Below, piece by piece: positions 16,980 to 24,157 of a stretch of 64,000 nt of DNA. The notes under the pieces were generated by a model. It had not been told where the DNA came from, searched no databases, and saw only the letters and a list, made by a program, of their open reading frames with translations. The stretch lies in the NCBI RefSeq assembly GCF_030814315.1, contig NZ_JAUSUV010000008.1, positions 124,001-188,000 on the forward strand, read 5' to 3'. Source of the DNA: Croceifilum oryzae (GTDB lineage Bacteria; Bacillota; Bacilli; Thermoactinomycetales; Thermoactinomycetaceae). How positions within the stretch are numbered: position 1 is the stretch's first letter; every line of letters begins with the position of its first letter. Made by a program: the position numbers and the translations under genes.

Positions 16980-18297
16980 GTTCATTAACAATATAGCTAG
17001 GACAGAAAGTGTTTCCCTCCAGATTGTACTTTTCGATACCAAAGTACTTCATTAACAACATAGTTAGGCCAGAAACGTACCTTCATACTCTGTTCCTAAA
17101 TCCTTAGTGATATCTTCATTAACAACATAGTACGGACAGAAACGCAAAAAAGCTCTCTTTTTCTCCGTGGGTACTTAGGCATCCTTAACAACATAGTTAG
17201 GATAGAAACTGTCGGCGAATTGTATAAAGGCTTCTATCATACACTTCAATAACAACATAGTAAGGCCAGAAACGACCTGTCACCGCTGACCTGACACTAA
17301 CAAGAACTAGTATTCTTCAATAACAACATAATTAGGCCAGGAACTGGTCAGTTCAGGAAGCTCGTTAGAGTCGATCCATCGGTCTTCATTAACAACATAG
17401 TAAGGCCAGAAACGAGAGAAAAATATGTGGTTCTACAGACCATACCTTTCACTAGCAACATGGTTAGGACGGAAACTATCATTGGCTCGCTCATCCGTTG
17501 GCATAGTCATACCGACTTCATTACAACATAATTAGGCCAGAAACCTGGAAAATTTGTACCAGCGTAATCCTTGTCGTAGACTTCATTAACAACATAGTAC
17601 GGGACAGAAACGGCAGCATAGATGAAAAATCCTTTCTGTTCTAGATCCTGACTTCATTAATAACATAGTACGTACAGAAACCATCATTTCCATAGGCATC
17701 AGATAACCAGATACTTGCTTCATTAATAACATAGTACGTACAGAAACTTTAATGGCTCCATTATACAAATTATTACGCTATAGCTTCATTAATAACATAG
17801 TACGGACAGAAACGATGAGTTCCGCTTTTAATTTGGATTTAAGCATTATTTATCAACTTCATTAACATCATAGTTAGGACAGAAACGCTCCATGAGAAAT
17901 CCAATATTAAAAAGGCTATGAATCTTCATCAACAACATAATTAGGACAGAAACTTTTGGGATTCCTCTTGATAGAATCCTTAAGCAACACTTCATCAACA
18001 ACATAATTAGGCCAGAAACGTGCCGTCTTTATCTAAGCTAATCACATCTACCCTAGCCTTCATCAACAACATAATTAGGACAGAAACCTGACCAACTTGC
18101 ACCCCTCTACTGGACAAATGTCCATACTTCATCAACAACATAATTAGGACAGAAACCAAATCCATCTGTATGAAACATGAGATTCCTTGCCGGAACTTCA
18201 TCAACAACATAATTAGGACAGAAACTCTCTGTCCAAGGATACGAGATGCCACAAGCATAACAATGAGCTTCATCAACAACATAATTAGGACAGAAAC
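16980..18297 (-). CRISPR. CRISPR array, 20 repeats and 19 spacers
   Basis: I count 20 repeats of about 30 bases at 16980, 17047, 17114, 17180, 17244, 17315, 17384, 17447, 17516, 17581, 17652, 17718, 17784, 17857, 17924, 17990, 18058, 18127, 18196 and 18268, with spacers of roughly 33-43 bases. On the plus strand the repeat starts CTTCATCAACAACATAATTA and ends GGACAGAAAC. The right-hand six copies are identical apart from one GGCC variant; copies become variable leftward (ATAGTACGG, ATAGTACGT and TTAATAAC versions, one 29-mer, one 31-mer), and the leftmost is the most decayed. Conserved copies at the right and a minus-strand terminator at the left indicate a leader at the right and leftward transcription. 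A Cas12f1-type gene lies 110 bases from the right end; no cas1, cas2 or cas4 is in the window. Confidence 0.97.
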
Positions 18298-18396
18298 CCC
18301 ATAGTGGCCTAGAATATACTGGGGTTTCAGATCAAATAAACTAAATAAAAAAACATATACAACACTAAGTAAGCCTTTAGTGATGGGGATTATGGT
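18298..18396 (-). promoter_or_regulatory. probable CRISPR leader
   Basis: An AT-rich stretch between the conserved end of the array and the effector gene. On the minus strand it contains a T7 run and, immediately before the first repeat, a GAAACCCCA ... TGGGGTTTC inverted repeat whose right arm runs into the repeat's first bases. It contains no ORF. The leader role is inferred from the repeat-conservation gradient. Confidence 0.5.
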
Positions 18397-18440
18397 GTCG
18401 TCGATCCCTAGGAGATATTACCGTACTCCAGATCGACGAC
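18397..18440 (-). repeat. 44-base palindromic element, copy 1, overlapping the effector 3' end
   Basis: Outer arms GTCGTCGATC and GATCGACGAC are perfect and inner GGAG/CTCC extends the stem. The element overlaps the last codons and stop of the Cas12f-like gene. A related 44-base palindrome in the same orientation lies at 20044-20087, about 32 of 44 positions identical by my alignment. Together they bracket the effector gene and its flanking decayed repeats. Confidence 0.65.
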
Positions 18441-19814
18441 ATCAATTATTTCTTTGCCTACAGCCTTATCAATGATCTTTTCAATGTTCCTTGTTGAAAT
18501 GTTTCTAGCAGCGTTATAATCTGCGAGGGCTTTAAAACCACAAGCTGTACAAAGAAAATCTGCTTGGTTGACCCGATTTTCTGAATCGATATTACCACAT
18601 TGAGAACAGCGTTGACTGGTATAACGAGGGTTGACCTTGATTACTTTGATCCCAGATTCTTTTGCCTTATATGCTATCTTCTCTTGAAGATCGAAATACG
18701 ACCAGTTTTTGTAGAAGACGTCATCTTTGCTAATACCCTGTAGATCTTCCATTTGAATGGTTCCACAGCCATGTTTGACTGCTATATCTACAACAAACTT
18801 AGAGTACCTATGATTACAAAGTTTACGGAAATTTGCTATCTTATCTGAAATTACTTCAATTGGCTTAATACGTGCTTGGATACCATGCCCCTTACGTCCT
18901 TCTCCACAATATGTACCCTGATGTAAAAGTTCCTTTTTTCTCTTTTCGATTTGGTTCCGAAAGCGATTTATTTCGCCTTTATTGATGTGATATCGCGCAT
19001 AACTATCACTGAAGGCAATATAGATGGGATGAACTATTCCCATATCAATACCCATAATTAGATCAGGATTAAGTGTTACATCTTCTTTTTCAAAGCTATA
19101 ACTCAAATTTAAGAACCATTTCCCCTTCTTTCCACTTCCTTTTCCTTTTTGATACAAGATCTGAGAGGCGGCAATGTTATATTTCCCTTCGATAAGCCGT
19201 TCGATAATAGCTTTTTGTGTATTATCTCCAACTTTGATTAGCATCTCAAAAGCAGTACTGTTACGTCCTAGTTCTTTCTTATAGGAATCACTTATTAGGT
19301 TTACCTTAACGGTGTATCCTTGAATACGTTTGCCAGTTTCATTGTTGTACTCTTCACTACTTAGTATTTTCCGGATTCTTAGATTCTGCTCTTTTCCTTC
19401 TTTAAAAGCAGCCGCGACTACATCAATAGGAATATCTTTTTTAAAATTTGGTATAGAACGTTCGCCTCGGAGAATTTCTCCTCTGTCTGAATTCCATTTA
19501 TCAGTAGCTCGTTTAACTGTTTGAGAGAAATTACCACGGTATAGGCTCGGGAACTCGTGCTTGAGTGTATTGTAAGCATAGCCTTGTAGATTGGTATAGT
19601 TAGTTATTTCTTTAAGGTTAGGATAGTGATCTGACTGCCTTTTATACTCAGCGCTGAATCCTTGCCATTCCCACGAAAGTTGTATGGATTTATTTAGAGC
19701 ATGGCGGGTCTCATATTGTACTTGGCGCAATACTTGACCGAAGACTTCCCAAGTAGAGTCAAGTGGTTTAATGATTTCATACCGCATTACTTTAGTGTGT
19801 TTCTTTGTTTTCAT
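18408..19814 (-). CDS. cas12f1: Cas12f1-type (type V-F) miniature CRISPR effector nuclease
   Basis: A 468-residue protein closely resembling, from memory, the compact Cas12f1 of Acidibacillus sulfuroxidans (422 residues): KVMRYEIIKPLD, ETRHALNKSIQLSWEWQGFS, SQTVKRATDKW and GEILRGERSIPNFKKDIPID. The split RuvC site is complete: Asp257 (MGIDMG), Glu356 (IQMEDL) and Asp432 (ADYNAARN). The target-strand-loading zinc motif has C403xxC406 and C422xxC425. These effectors work as dimers on a crRNA-tracrRNA pair and cut DNA beside a T-rich PAM. ATG 19814 is chosen because AAGGGAG sits 9 bases upstream; an open extension to 19958 runs through CRISPR-like repeats and is hydrophobic junk. The C-terminal 15 residues are encoded by a palindromic element and may be a late addition. 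A TnpB-like reading is less likely given the adjacent array. Confidence 0.9.
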   Translation of the reverse strand: MKTKKHTKVMRYEIIKPLDSTWEVFGQVLRQVQYETRHALNKSIQLSWEWQGFSAEYKRQSDHYPNLKEITNYTNLQGYAYNTLKHEFPSLYRGNFSQTVKRATDKWNSDRGEILRGERSIPNFKKDIPIDVVAAAFKEGKEQNLRIRKILSSEEYNNETGKRIQGYTVKVNLISDSYKKELGRNSTAFEMLIKVGDNTQKAIIERLIEGKYNIAASQILYQKGKGSGKKGKWFLNLSYSFEKEDVTLNPDLIMGIDMGIVHPIYIAFSDSYARYHINKGEINRFRNQIEKRKKELLHQGTYCGEGRKGHGIQARIKPIEVISDKIANFRKLCNHRYSKFVVDIAVKHGCGTIQMEDLQGISKDDVFYKNWSYFDLQEKIAYKAKESGIKVIKVNPRYTSQRCSQCGNIDSENRVNQADFLCTACGFKALADYNAARNISTRNIEKIIDKAVGKEIIDVVDLEYGNIS

Positions 19815-19858
19815 CTGTTTAGTCTCCCTTGTAAAATGAATAAACCAGTATACTTCAT

Positions 19859-20000
19859 CTTCATTAATCCACATAGCTAGGACAGAAACGCTTTTGACAT
19901 TAAACCAGTACTTTATTAAGATAGTTAGGATGAAAAACCATATTAGGAAAGCCCACAACCACTAAGTATGTTCACTAATCATATAGATATGATAAAAAAC
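19859..20000 (-). repeat. three decayed CRISPR-like repeats upstream of cas12f1
   Basis: Copies at 19859-19889 (31 bases, ending TAGGACAGAAAC), 19911-19938 (ending TAGGATGAAAAAC) and 19970-20000 (ending GATATGATAAAAAAC) match the array repeat with increasing decay and are spaced 21 and 31 bases apart. They lie on the far side of cas12f1 from the main array, so the effector gene is flanked by repeat sequence on both sides. Confidence 0.65.
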
Positions 20001-20043
20001 CAGTAGTACTAGAATGACGCTAATAAAATGATCATTAATAAAA

Positions 20044-20087
20044 ATCGTCGACCCCCAGTGGTTTTGACGCTACTCAGGATCGACGAC
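20044..20087 (-). repeat. 44-base palindromic element, copy 2
   Basis: On the minus strand it reads GTCGTCGATCC ... GGGGTCGACGAT and is followed by TTTTTATT, forming a stem of about 15 pairs with one mismatch, so it is also a good minus-strand terminator. It is related to the element at 18397-18440. Confidence 0.6.
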
Positions 20088-20240
20088 CACTATGTTATTA
20101 ATCCATGCGGTTTTCGTGCATGGAATTTCCTCCTCGAATAACGAGGATACCTTATCGAGTGTATTATCGTATAGTAACGATCACTATCTCGACTTAAGGG
20201 CGTTGAATCGCCCCGAAGTTTCTGTCCATGTGGATATTGT
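20044..20240. ncRNA. candidate tracrRNA of the Cas12f1 system
   Basis: About 200 bases beside cas12f1 with no credible protein but many hairpins: the 44-base palindrome; CCATGC/GCATGG at 20103-20123; TCCTCG/CGAGGA near 20129-20145; a long TCGAG/CTCGA stem enclosing ATCGT/ACGAT at about 20154-20193; and GGGCG/CGCCC at about 20198-20213. Directly after the last hairpin is GTTTCTGTCC at 20218-20227, an exact 10-base complement of the GAAAC end of the array repeat. On the plus strand this places an anti-repeat at the 3' end of a structured RNA, as in known Cas12f tracrRNAs. On the minus strand the hairpins end in TTTTT. Orientation is unresolved, because the repeat gradient suggests minus-strand crRNA. 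Confidence 0.45.
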
Positions 20241-20576
20241 AGACTATCTAGATGCTGATAGGAATGCTAAAATAATTACAAAATATCCTTAAATATATTG
20301 TTTATCCTAATAATTAGGAGATAACCCTTGCATCAAAAATTTTTTCTTCTATTAATATAGAGGTTTTTGGGTGCCATGCAGGAAATCCTAAATGGATCAA
20401 TTTTTTTCGCAGATAAAGGGGGTTATAATAGGACTAGATTTTACTGCTAACAAAACTGCTAATGAGTTTGCTAACAAACCATAGAAAATGAGGTTAATTG
20501 GGGTTATACTATATTTCATGAAACCGCGGTCTGTTTAGGACAATTACACTCCATTACACTGTATAAGGTAGATTCC
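20241..20576. other. non-coding stretch with candidate integrase arm-type repeats
   Basis: No supported gene. It contains a palindrome CCTAATAATTAGG near 20308-20320 that resembles the CRISPR repeat core, a TATAAT at about 20423-20428, and around 20450-20482 three spaced copies of a GCTAAC/GCTAAT-type motif (GCTAACAAAACTGCTAATG, then TTTGCTAACAAACC). Such repeats close to a tRNA fragment look like integrase arm-binding sites on the element side of an attachment site. Confidence 0.35.
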
Positions 20577-20639
20577 GTGGACTTGAAAACCGCCGACGTT
20601 GCAAGGCGTCCGTGGGTTCGAATCCCACCCTCTCTGCCA
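20577..20639 (+). pseudogene. 3' fragment of tRNA-Ser, probable attR
   Basis: The sequence contains an anticodon loop CTTGAAA (anticodon UGA, Ser), a serine-type variable arm, a complete T-arm (GTGGGTTCGAATCCCAC), the 3' acceptor strand and an encoded CCA. The D-arm and 5' acceptor are absent; upstream sequence does not fold as tRNA, and the closing anticodon pair is an A-A mismatch. A terminator follows, as for a real tRNA gene. This is the signature left when an element integrates into a tRNA gene and the 3' end is duplicated at the far boundary. The element should lie to the left. Confidence 0.75.
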
Positions 20640-20643
20640 AACG

Positions 20644-20681
20644 AAAAGTGCAATCTGGAGTAAAATCCGATTGCACTTTTT
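20644..20681 (+). terminator. terminator after the tRNA-Ser fragment
   Basis: AAAAGTGCAATC / GATTGCACTTTTT, 12-base arms and T-tract. It is the native tRNA terminator, retained with the 3' fragment. Confidence 0.85.
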
Positions 20682-21077
20682 GTGTGTATGATATTATTTA
20701 CATTGAGTGTTTTCGTCGGCTTTTTATATCCAAGTCGAAAGCTAGTTTTCTCCGCCAACACGAATATGCATTTGATAAATACTACAACTGCTATCTACGG
20801 TTATCCACAACTATCTGTGGATAACTTTTTCTTAACATGAATAGGGAATGGTGACCAAGTTGATAGATTTCTTAATCTTGGAATTTCTAAACTTTTAGGT
20901 ATCCTAATTGGTTTATCATTATGGTCTGGGACTCTGGGGAAACCTAAAGATGCATAAAATCAAATCAAATCACTTCTAGGTCAATTTGTGTGGTTAGATT
21001 ATTTTTTAATTTTAATAATCTTTAATATCAGATATTTTAAATATGTGTATCAAATTAGCGATAAGAAGGTATATAAA
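20682..21077 (+). other. gene-poor stretch with a start-less hydrophobic reading frame
   Basis: No complete gene seen. Around 20848-20960 a frame without a start codon reads DQVDRFLNLGISKLLGILIG and ends GKPKDA-stop, possibly the tail of a decayed membrane protein. The rest is AT-rich and probably holds the promoter of the peptide and kinase genes at 21078-22561. Confidence 0.3.
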
Positions 21078-21179
21078 ATGATGAAATGTCCAGCTAAATA
21101 TATAGATACTGTTGCCTCCATTACTAAAGGTATAGCTAAGTTTATTAATGAGGGAATCTCCAAAGGAGGAACCCAGTAA
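21078..21179 (+). CDS. 33-residue peptide gene coupled to a sensor kinase
   Basis: An ORF of 33 residues (MMKCPAKYIDTVASITKGIA, then KFINEGISKGGTQ) starting at ATG 21078 behind AAGAAGG. Its TAA is followed with no gap by the ATG of the histidine kinase, and the kinase's ribosome site AAAGGAGGA lies inside its last codons, so translation is tightly coupled. A short, Cys-containing, amphipathic peptide upstream of a multi-membrane sensor kinase suggests a pheromone-like ligand, comparable to ComX or AgrD pairs, but no maturation enzyme is next to it and no family is recognised. Confidence 0.5.
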   Translation: MMKCPAKYIDTVASITKGIAKFINEGISKGGTQ

Positions 21180-22561
21180 ATGCTCTTTCTTGTGATATTA
21201 ATATGGATTGTAGGGATATTGATTCTCTTTGCTGATTTTAGAAATGCAAGTGCTCGGTGGGCGAGTGCAACTCTCTTTTGTGGTGGTTCAGGAGGATTGT
21301 CAGCAGTCATTGACGACCAAATGAAACCGCTCTTTGAAAGTAACTCCGATGTTTTTCAGTATTTACTTTTAGCTGGAAATATTACATCGTTCGTATCTCA
21401 CTATCTGACGCCATATGCTTTTATTCTATTTGGATTTATGTACTCCGAATTTGTTCCTAAAAAATATATTTGGATACTGCAGTTTTTCCTTTTTATTCCG
21501 ATCGTAGGAATGCTTATGTTTTATCCTGTGCATCCAGTTTTTGTTATTCCATATTACCTAACGTCCTTCTGGGTTGTTCCCTATATTTTGTTCGGTGTTA
21601 TCCTTCTTACGTGGTCCTATATTAGGGAAAAAAATCCTTTCATGAAAAGAAGTAGATTCTTTACCTGCTTGGGGTTTATTCCTATTATGCTGAATGCAGT
21701 AACTACTAGTTATTTTCTACGCATTATAGGGATTGAGGAGGGATGGCGTTATAATTACTGGGCTACTCTTTTCCTGTTCGGTGTTTTCATCATTTCTCTT
21801 TTCCGTTTTGGCTTTATTGGAGCTCGTCTAAGGGTTCGGCGTCAGAGTCTTAACTATTCCATCCAGCAGTTAATAACAGAAACATCTATGATAAACCATA
21901 GGGTGAGAAATGAATTAGAGAAGATCAAATTATACAGTGATAAAATTAAAAAATACGCAGTGATTACAAATCAAGAGAATTTACAAAGTGATATAGATGT
22001 CGTTTTTCAGGTGCAAGAAAAAATGCAAAATACGATGATGAGAATACAACAACAAACAAAGGATCAAGGATTACATTTATCAGAAAATCGAGTTTTGGAT
22101 ATGGTTAGAAAAAGCCTACATCAATTAGAGATTAAATTAAAATCTACCAACATTGAGATAGTGAGCCAATGTAGCAATCATTCTCTGACAATGCTGTGTG
22201 ATTGCTTATTGGTAGAAGAAACTATATGTAATATTATTTCTAATGCGATTGAAGCCATGCCATGTGGAGGAAAGCTTACTATACAAGTAGATGAGACAAG
22301 AAAAGATATTATTTTAATAATCAAAGACACTGGAATTGGTATATCTAAAGTGCGCATTTTCCACGGATTCTAGAACCATTCTTCTCTACAAAATCAAATC
22401 CGAGGGAAAATTTTGGCTTAGGACTTTCATTTTGTTACAACGTCATGAGGAAACATGGAGGCAAAATAGACTTTTATACAAAAGAAGGAAGAGGAACTTC
22501 TGTATACTTGGCTTTTCCTAAGATCAAGGGGCGAAGATTATGGAGAAGATTCGCACCGTAA
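21180..22561 (+). pseudogene. membrane sensor histidine kinase interrupted by a frameshift
   Basis: About seven hydrophobic segments (residues 1-215) precede a cytoplasmic kinase region with phospho-acceptor-like INHRVRNELEKI (around 238) and an N-box NIISNAIEAMP. The reading frame reaches the G1 box DTGIGISK and then stops after VRIFHGF. Shifting frame at about 22350 restores LEPFFSTK, FGLGLSFCYNVMRKHGG and GTSVYLAFP, the F, G2 and final strands of the HATPase domain, ending at TAA 22559-22561. A single missing base (AAAGTGCG where AAAG-N-TGCG is expected) explains everything. It is either a real inactivating mutation or a sequencing error. No response regulator is adjacent. Confidence 0.85.
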
Positions 22562-22612
22562 TGGTTGAGAGGTTGATTACAATAAGAGAAAATCGAGAAG
22601 GAGTGAAGCTGA

Positions 22613-22882
22613 ATGTTGTATGAGATTGCCACATTTATTTCCGCTACCGCTGCATTTTTCTTAGCTATTAGTGTACGTAATCTACAGGGGAAAGTTGATG
22701 TGTTGAGGAAAGAGAACTTAAAACTGAGGACACAAATAGATGGAGATTATCAATCTGCCTTAGAAGAGGAAGTCAAACGCTTGTTGCAGTCATCTTCAGA
22801 TATTGAGGTAATCAAGTTCCTGCGCTCTGAAAAAGGTTTCTCACTGCTGGAAGCAAAACAACTGGTTGATTCATTGAAATAG
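22613..22882 (+). CDS. membrane-anchored protein with ribosomal L7/L12-like C-terminal domain
   Basis: An 89-residue protein with AGAAGGAG upstream. Residues 5-22 form one membrane helix, then a short coiled coil (25-45). The last 35 residues (IEVIKFLRSEKGFSLLEAKQ) match the alpha-beta-alpha C-terminal domain of ribosomal protein L7/L12, a fold reused in small membrane proteins of Gram-positive bacteria. In the ribosome this domain recruits translation GTPases; what it does on a membrane anchor is unknown. It starts 51 bases after the frameshifted kinase and may share its transcript. Confidence 0.65.
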   Translation: MLYEIATFISATAAFFLAISVRNLQGKVDVLRKENLKLRTQIDGDYQSALEEEVKRLLQSSSDIEVIKFLRSEKGFSLLEAKQLVDSLK

Positions 22883-22957
22883 ATATCCCTCTGGGTTAAA
22901 TCCATTACATAAAGTAACAAACTAGTAGGCAAGATAAATCTGAAAGGACGGGATTCC

Positions 22958-23113
22958 ATGAAATCATATGAAAACTCTACAACTCCTATTCATTCAGAGG
23001 GAACGAGCAAAGGACGTGATGAACGACTCGCAGATCAAGGAACTCCATTGGGGGAGGCTGTGGAAGCCAACAAAGAGAAGAAGTTGAAGGGACCTAATGC
23101 TCCGGCTACATAA
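22958..23113 (+). CDS. small hydrophilic protein, possibly spore-associated
   Basis: A 51-residue ORF with AAAGGACGGG upstream. It is highly charged and Gly/Pro/Thr-rich (SEGTSKGRDERLADQGTPLG, KKLKGPNAPAT) with no hydrophobic core, a composition common among small spore proteins. It lies next to a convergent alpha/beta SASP gene with one shared bidirectional terminator. No family is recognised. Confidence 0.5.
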   Translation: MKSYENSTTPIHSEGTSKGRDERLADQGTPLGEAVEANKEKKLKGPNAPAT

Positions 23114-23153
23114 AAGGGATATAGGCGGTTCCCTGGGAGTGTATCCAATAAAC

Positions 23154-23195
23154 AACGAGGTGCAATCAGATGTTTACGCTAGATTGCACCTCGTT
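23154..23195. terminator. bidirectional terminator
   Basis: Perfect 14-base arms AACGAGGTGCAATC and GATTGCACCTCGTT between two convergent genes. Confidence 0.8.
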
Positions 23196-23210
23196 TGGTT
23201 ATAAAGCCAT

Positions 23211-23387
23211 TTACAACATTTTTTCACCTAACATAACCAATTGTCGAGTCATTTCTCCACCAACATAGCCATTCTCACGGGATGAGGTATCTGCTCCGAG
23301 TTGAACTCCCAATTCTGATGCGATTTCAACCTTCATTTGATCCAGACTGTTTTGCACTTGATCATTATGAGTGTGTTTCTGTTTCAT
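23211..23387 (-). CDS. alpha/beta-type small acid-soluble spore protein (SASP)
   Basis: A 58-residue protein on the minus strand with a perfect AAGGAGGTG before its ATG at 23387. It contains the two conserved SASP signatures: [20 protein letters not shown] (the germination protease GPR cuts within the Glu-Ile-Ala-Ser-Glu segment) and [13 protein letters not shown]. Alpha/beta SASPs coat spore DNA, shift it to an A-like form and protect it from UV, and are degraded on germination. It is the best direct evidence in the window for an endospore former. Expression is expected late in the forespore under sigma-G. Confidence 0.93.
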   Translation of the reverse strand: MKQKHTHNDQVQNSLDQMKVEIASELGVQLGADTSSRENGYVGGEMTRQLVMLGEKML

Positions 23388-23756
23388 TTAAGCACCTCCT
23401 TTATTGCTCCTTAGTATGGTCGATGAAAAAGGGAATATGCTTAATTATCAGCACCTTTTATTTCCAAAAAACGACAGCACCACTCATTTTATATATTATG
23501 ATTGAGTATAAAAACATTTTATTATATTCTCGAGAAGTACAATTACGGGAAGCTAATCATCTAACGAACCGATATTGATAAAGTATGGAGACTAAGGAAT
23601 ATAGCTATATTGCTGAGCTTACAGGAAGTAGAGTCCCACGGAGTGCTTTTCCAGTCCAGCATACTAAAGGAACTTTCAAGAATAATGTGTTGAAAAAGGA
23701 TTTGCTGGGTACGTAGTAGAGATACCTCGCCTCGTTGCTGAAGGAGGAATAGTCCA
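23388..23756. other. intergenic stretch, no firm gene
   Basis: It holds the SASP upstream region and an unsupported 43-codon frame at 23585-23716 that lacks a ribosome site. AAGGAGGAA at about 23741 belongs to the next gene. No other structure was seen. Confidence 0.3.
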
Positions 23757-24083
23757 TTGGAATCAATTGGATCGTTAATAGGTTATTTAATCATGGGTTT
23801 CTTCATCATTGTTTTTACTGGAGTTATTATTTTCATTATTTCCACTCTCATTCGAGGCTTGTTTAGATGGATACGTAATAATAATCAACCTGTGCAAGCG
23901 GTAAATGCTATGATAATAAGTCGACGCTCTATCAAGCAATACACCTTTGTGGCTTTTGAGGGAGAGAATGGCGATCGTATGGAGTTCCGTATGAGTATGT
24001 ATAACTCTGGATTATTAGTAGTAGGAGATAGGGGAGTACTTACGTTTCAAGGTACTCGGTTTAAAGGATTTCAACGGAAGTAG
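23757..24083 (+). CDS. DUF2500-like membrane protein
   Basis: A 108-residue protein with TTG start and AAGGAGGAA upstream. Residues 10-34 form a membrane helix followed by a basic cytoplasmic stretch (RGLFRWIRNNNQ). The remainder is a small beta domain with YTFVAFEGENGDRMEFRMS and LLVVGDRGVLTFQGTRFKGF, the pattern of DUF2500 proteins. Function of that family is unknown. Family call is by motif memory. Confidence 0.65.
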   Translation: MESIGSLIGYLIMGFFIIVFTGVIIFIISTLIRGLFRWIRNNNQPVQAVNAMIISRRSIKQYTFVAFEGENGDRMEFRMSMYNSGLLVVGDRGVLTFQGTRFKGFQRK

Positions 24084-24157
24084 AAGTGGAATGATAGATA
24101 TACTCTGCCTATTTAGGTTGCTAGATCATACATAAGCAAATAGAAGAAGGTGTAGAT

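Noticed and set aside
17586-18282. Minus-strand ORFs with repeated SVLIMLLMK- or SVRTMLLMK-like units
   Set aside because: Translations of the CRISPR repeats themselves, not proteins.
19815-19958. 48-codon N-terminal extension of the Cas12f1 frame
   Set aside because: It is encoded by a CRISPR-like repeat and its spacer, is hydrophobic and lacks a ribosome site; the ATG at 19814 has AAGGGAG and matches the Cas12f1 N-terminus.
20092-20292. 66-codon plus-strand ORF beside the tRNA-Ser fragment
   Set aside because: It runs straight through the hairpin-rich region and the anti-repeat; no ribosome site and no protein-like pattern. Treated as part of the candidate tracrRNA.
22336-22521. 61-codon ORF after the kinase stop
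   Set aside because: Wrong frame; the HATPase end is in the third frame, ending at 22561.
23585-23716. 43-codon frame between the SASP and DUF2500-like genes
   Set aside because: No Shine-Dalgarno and no recognisable pattern; cannot be supported as a gene.
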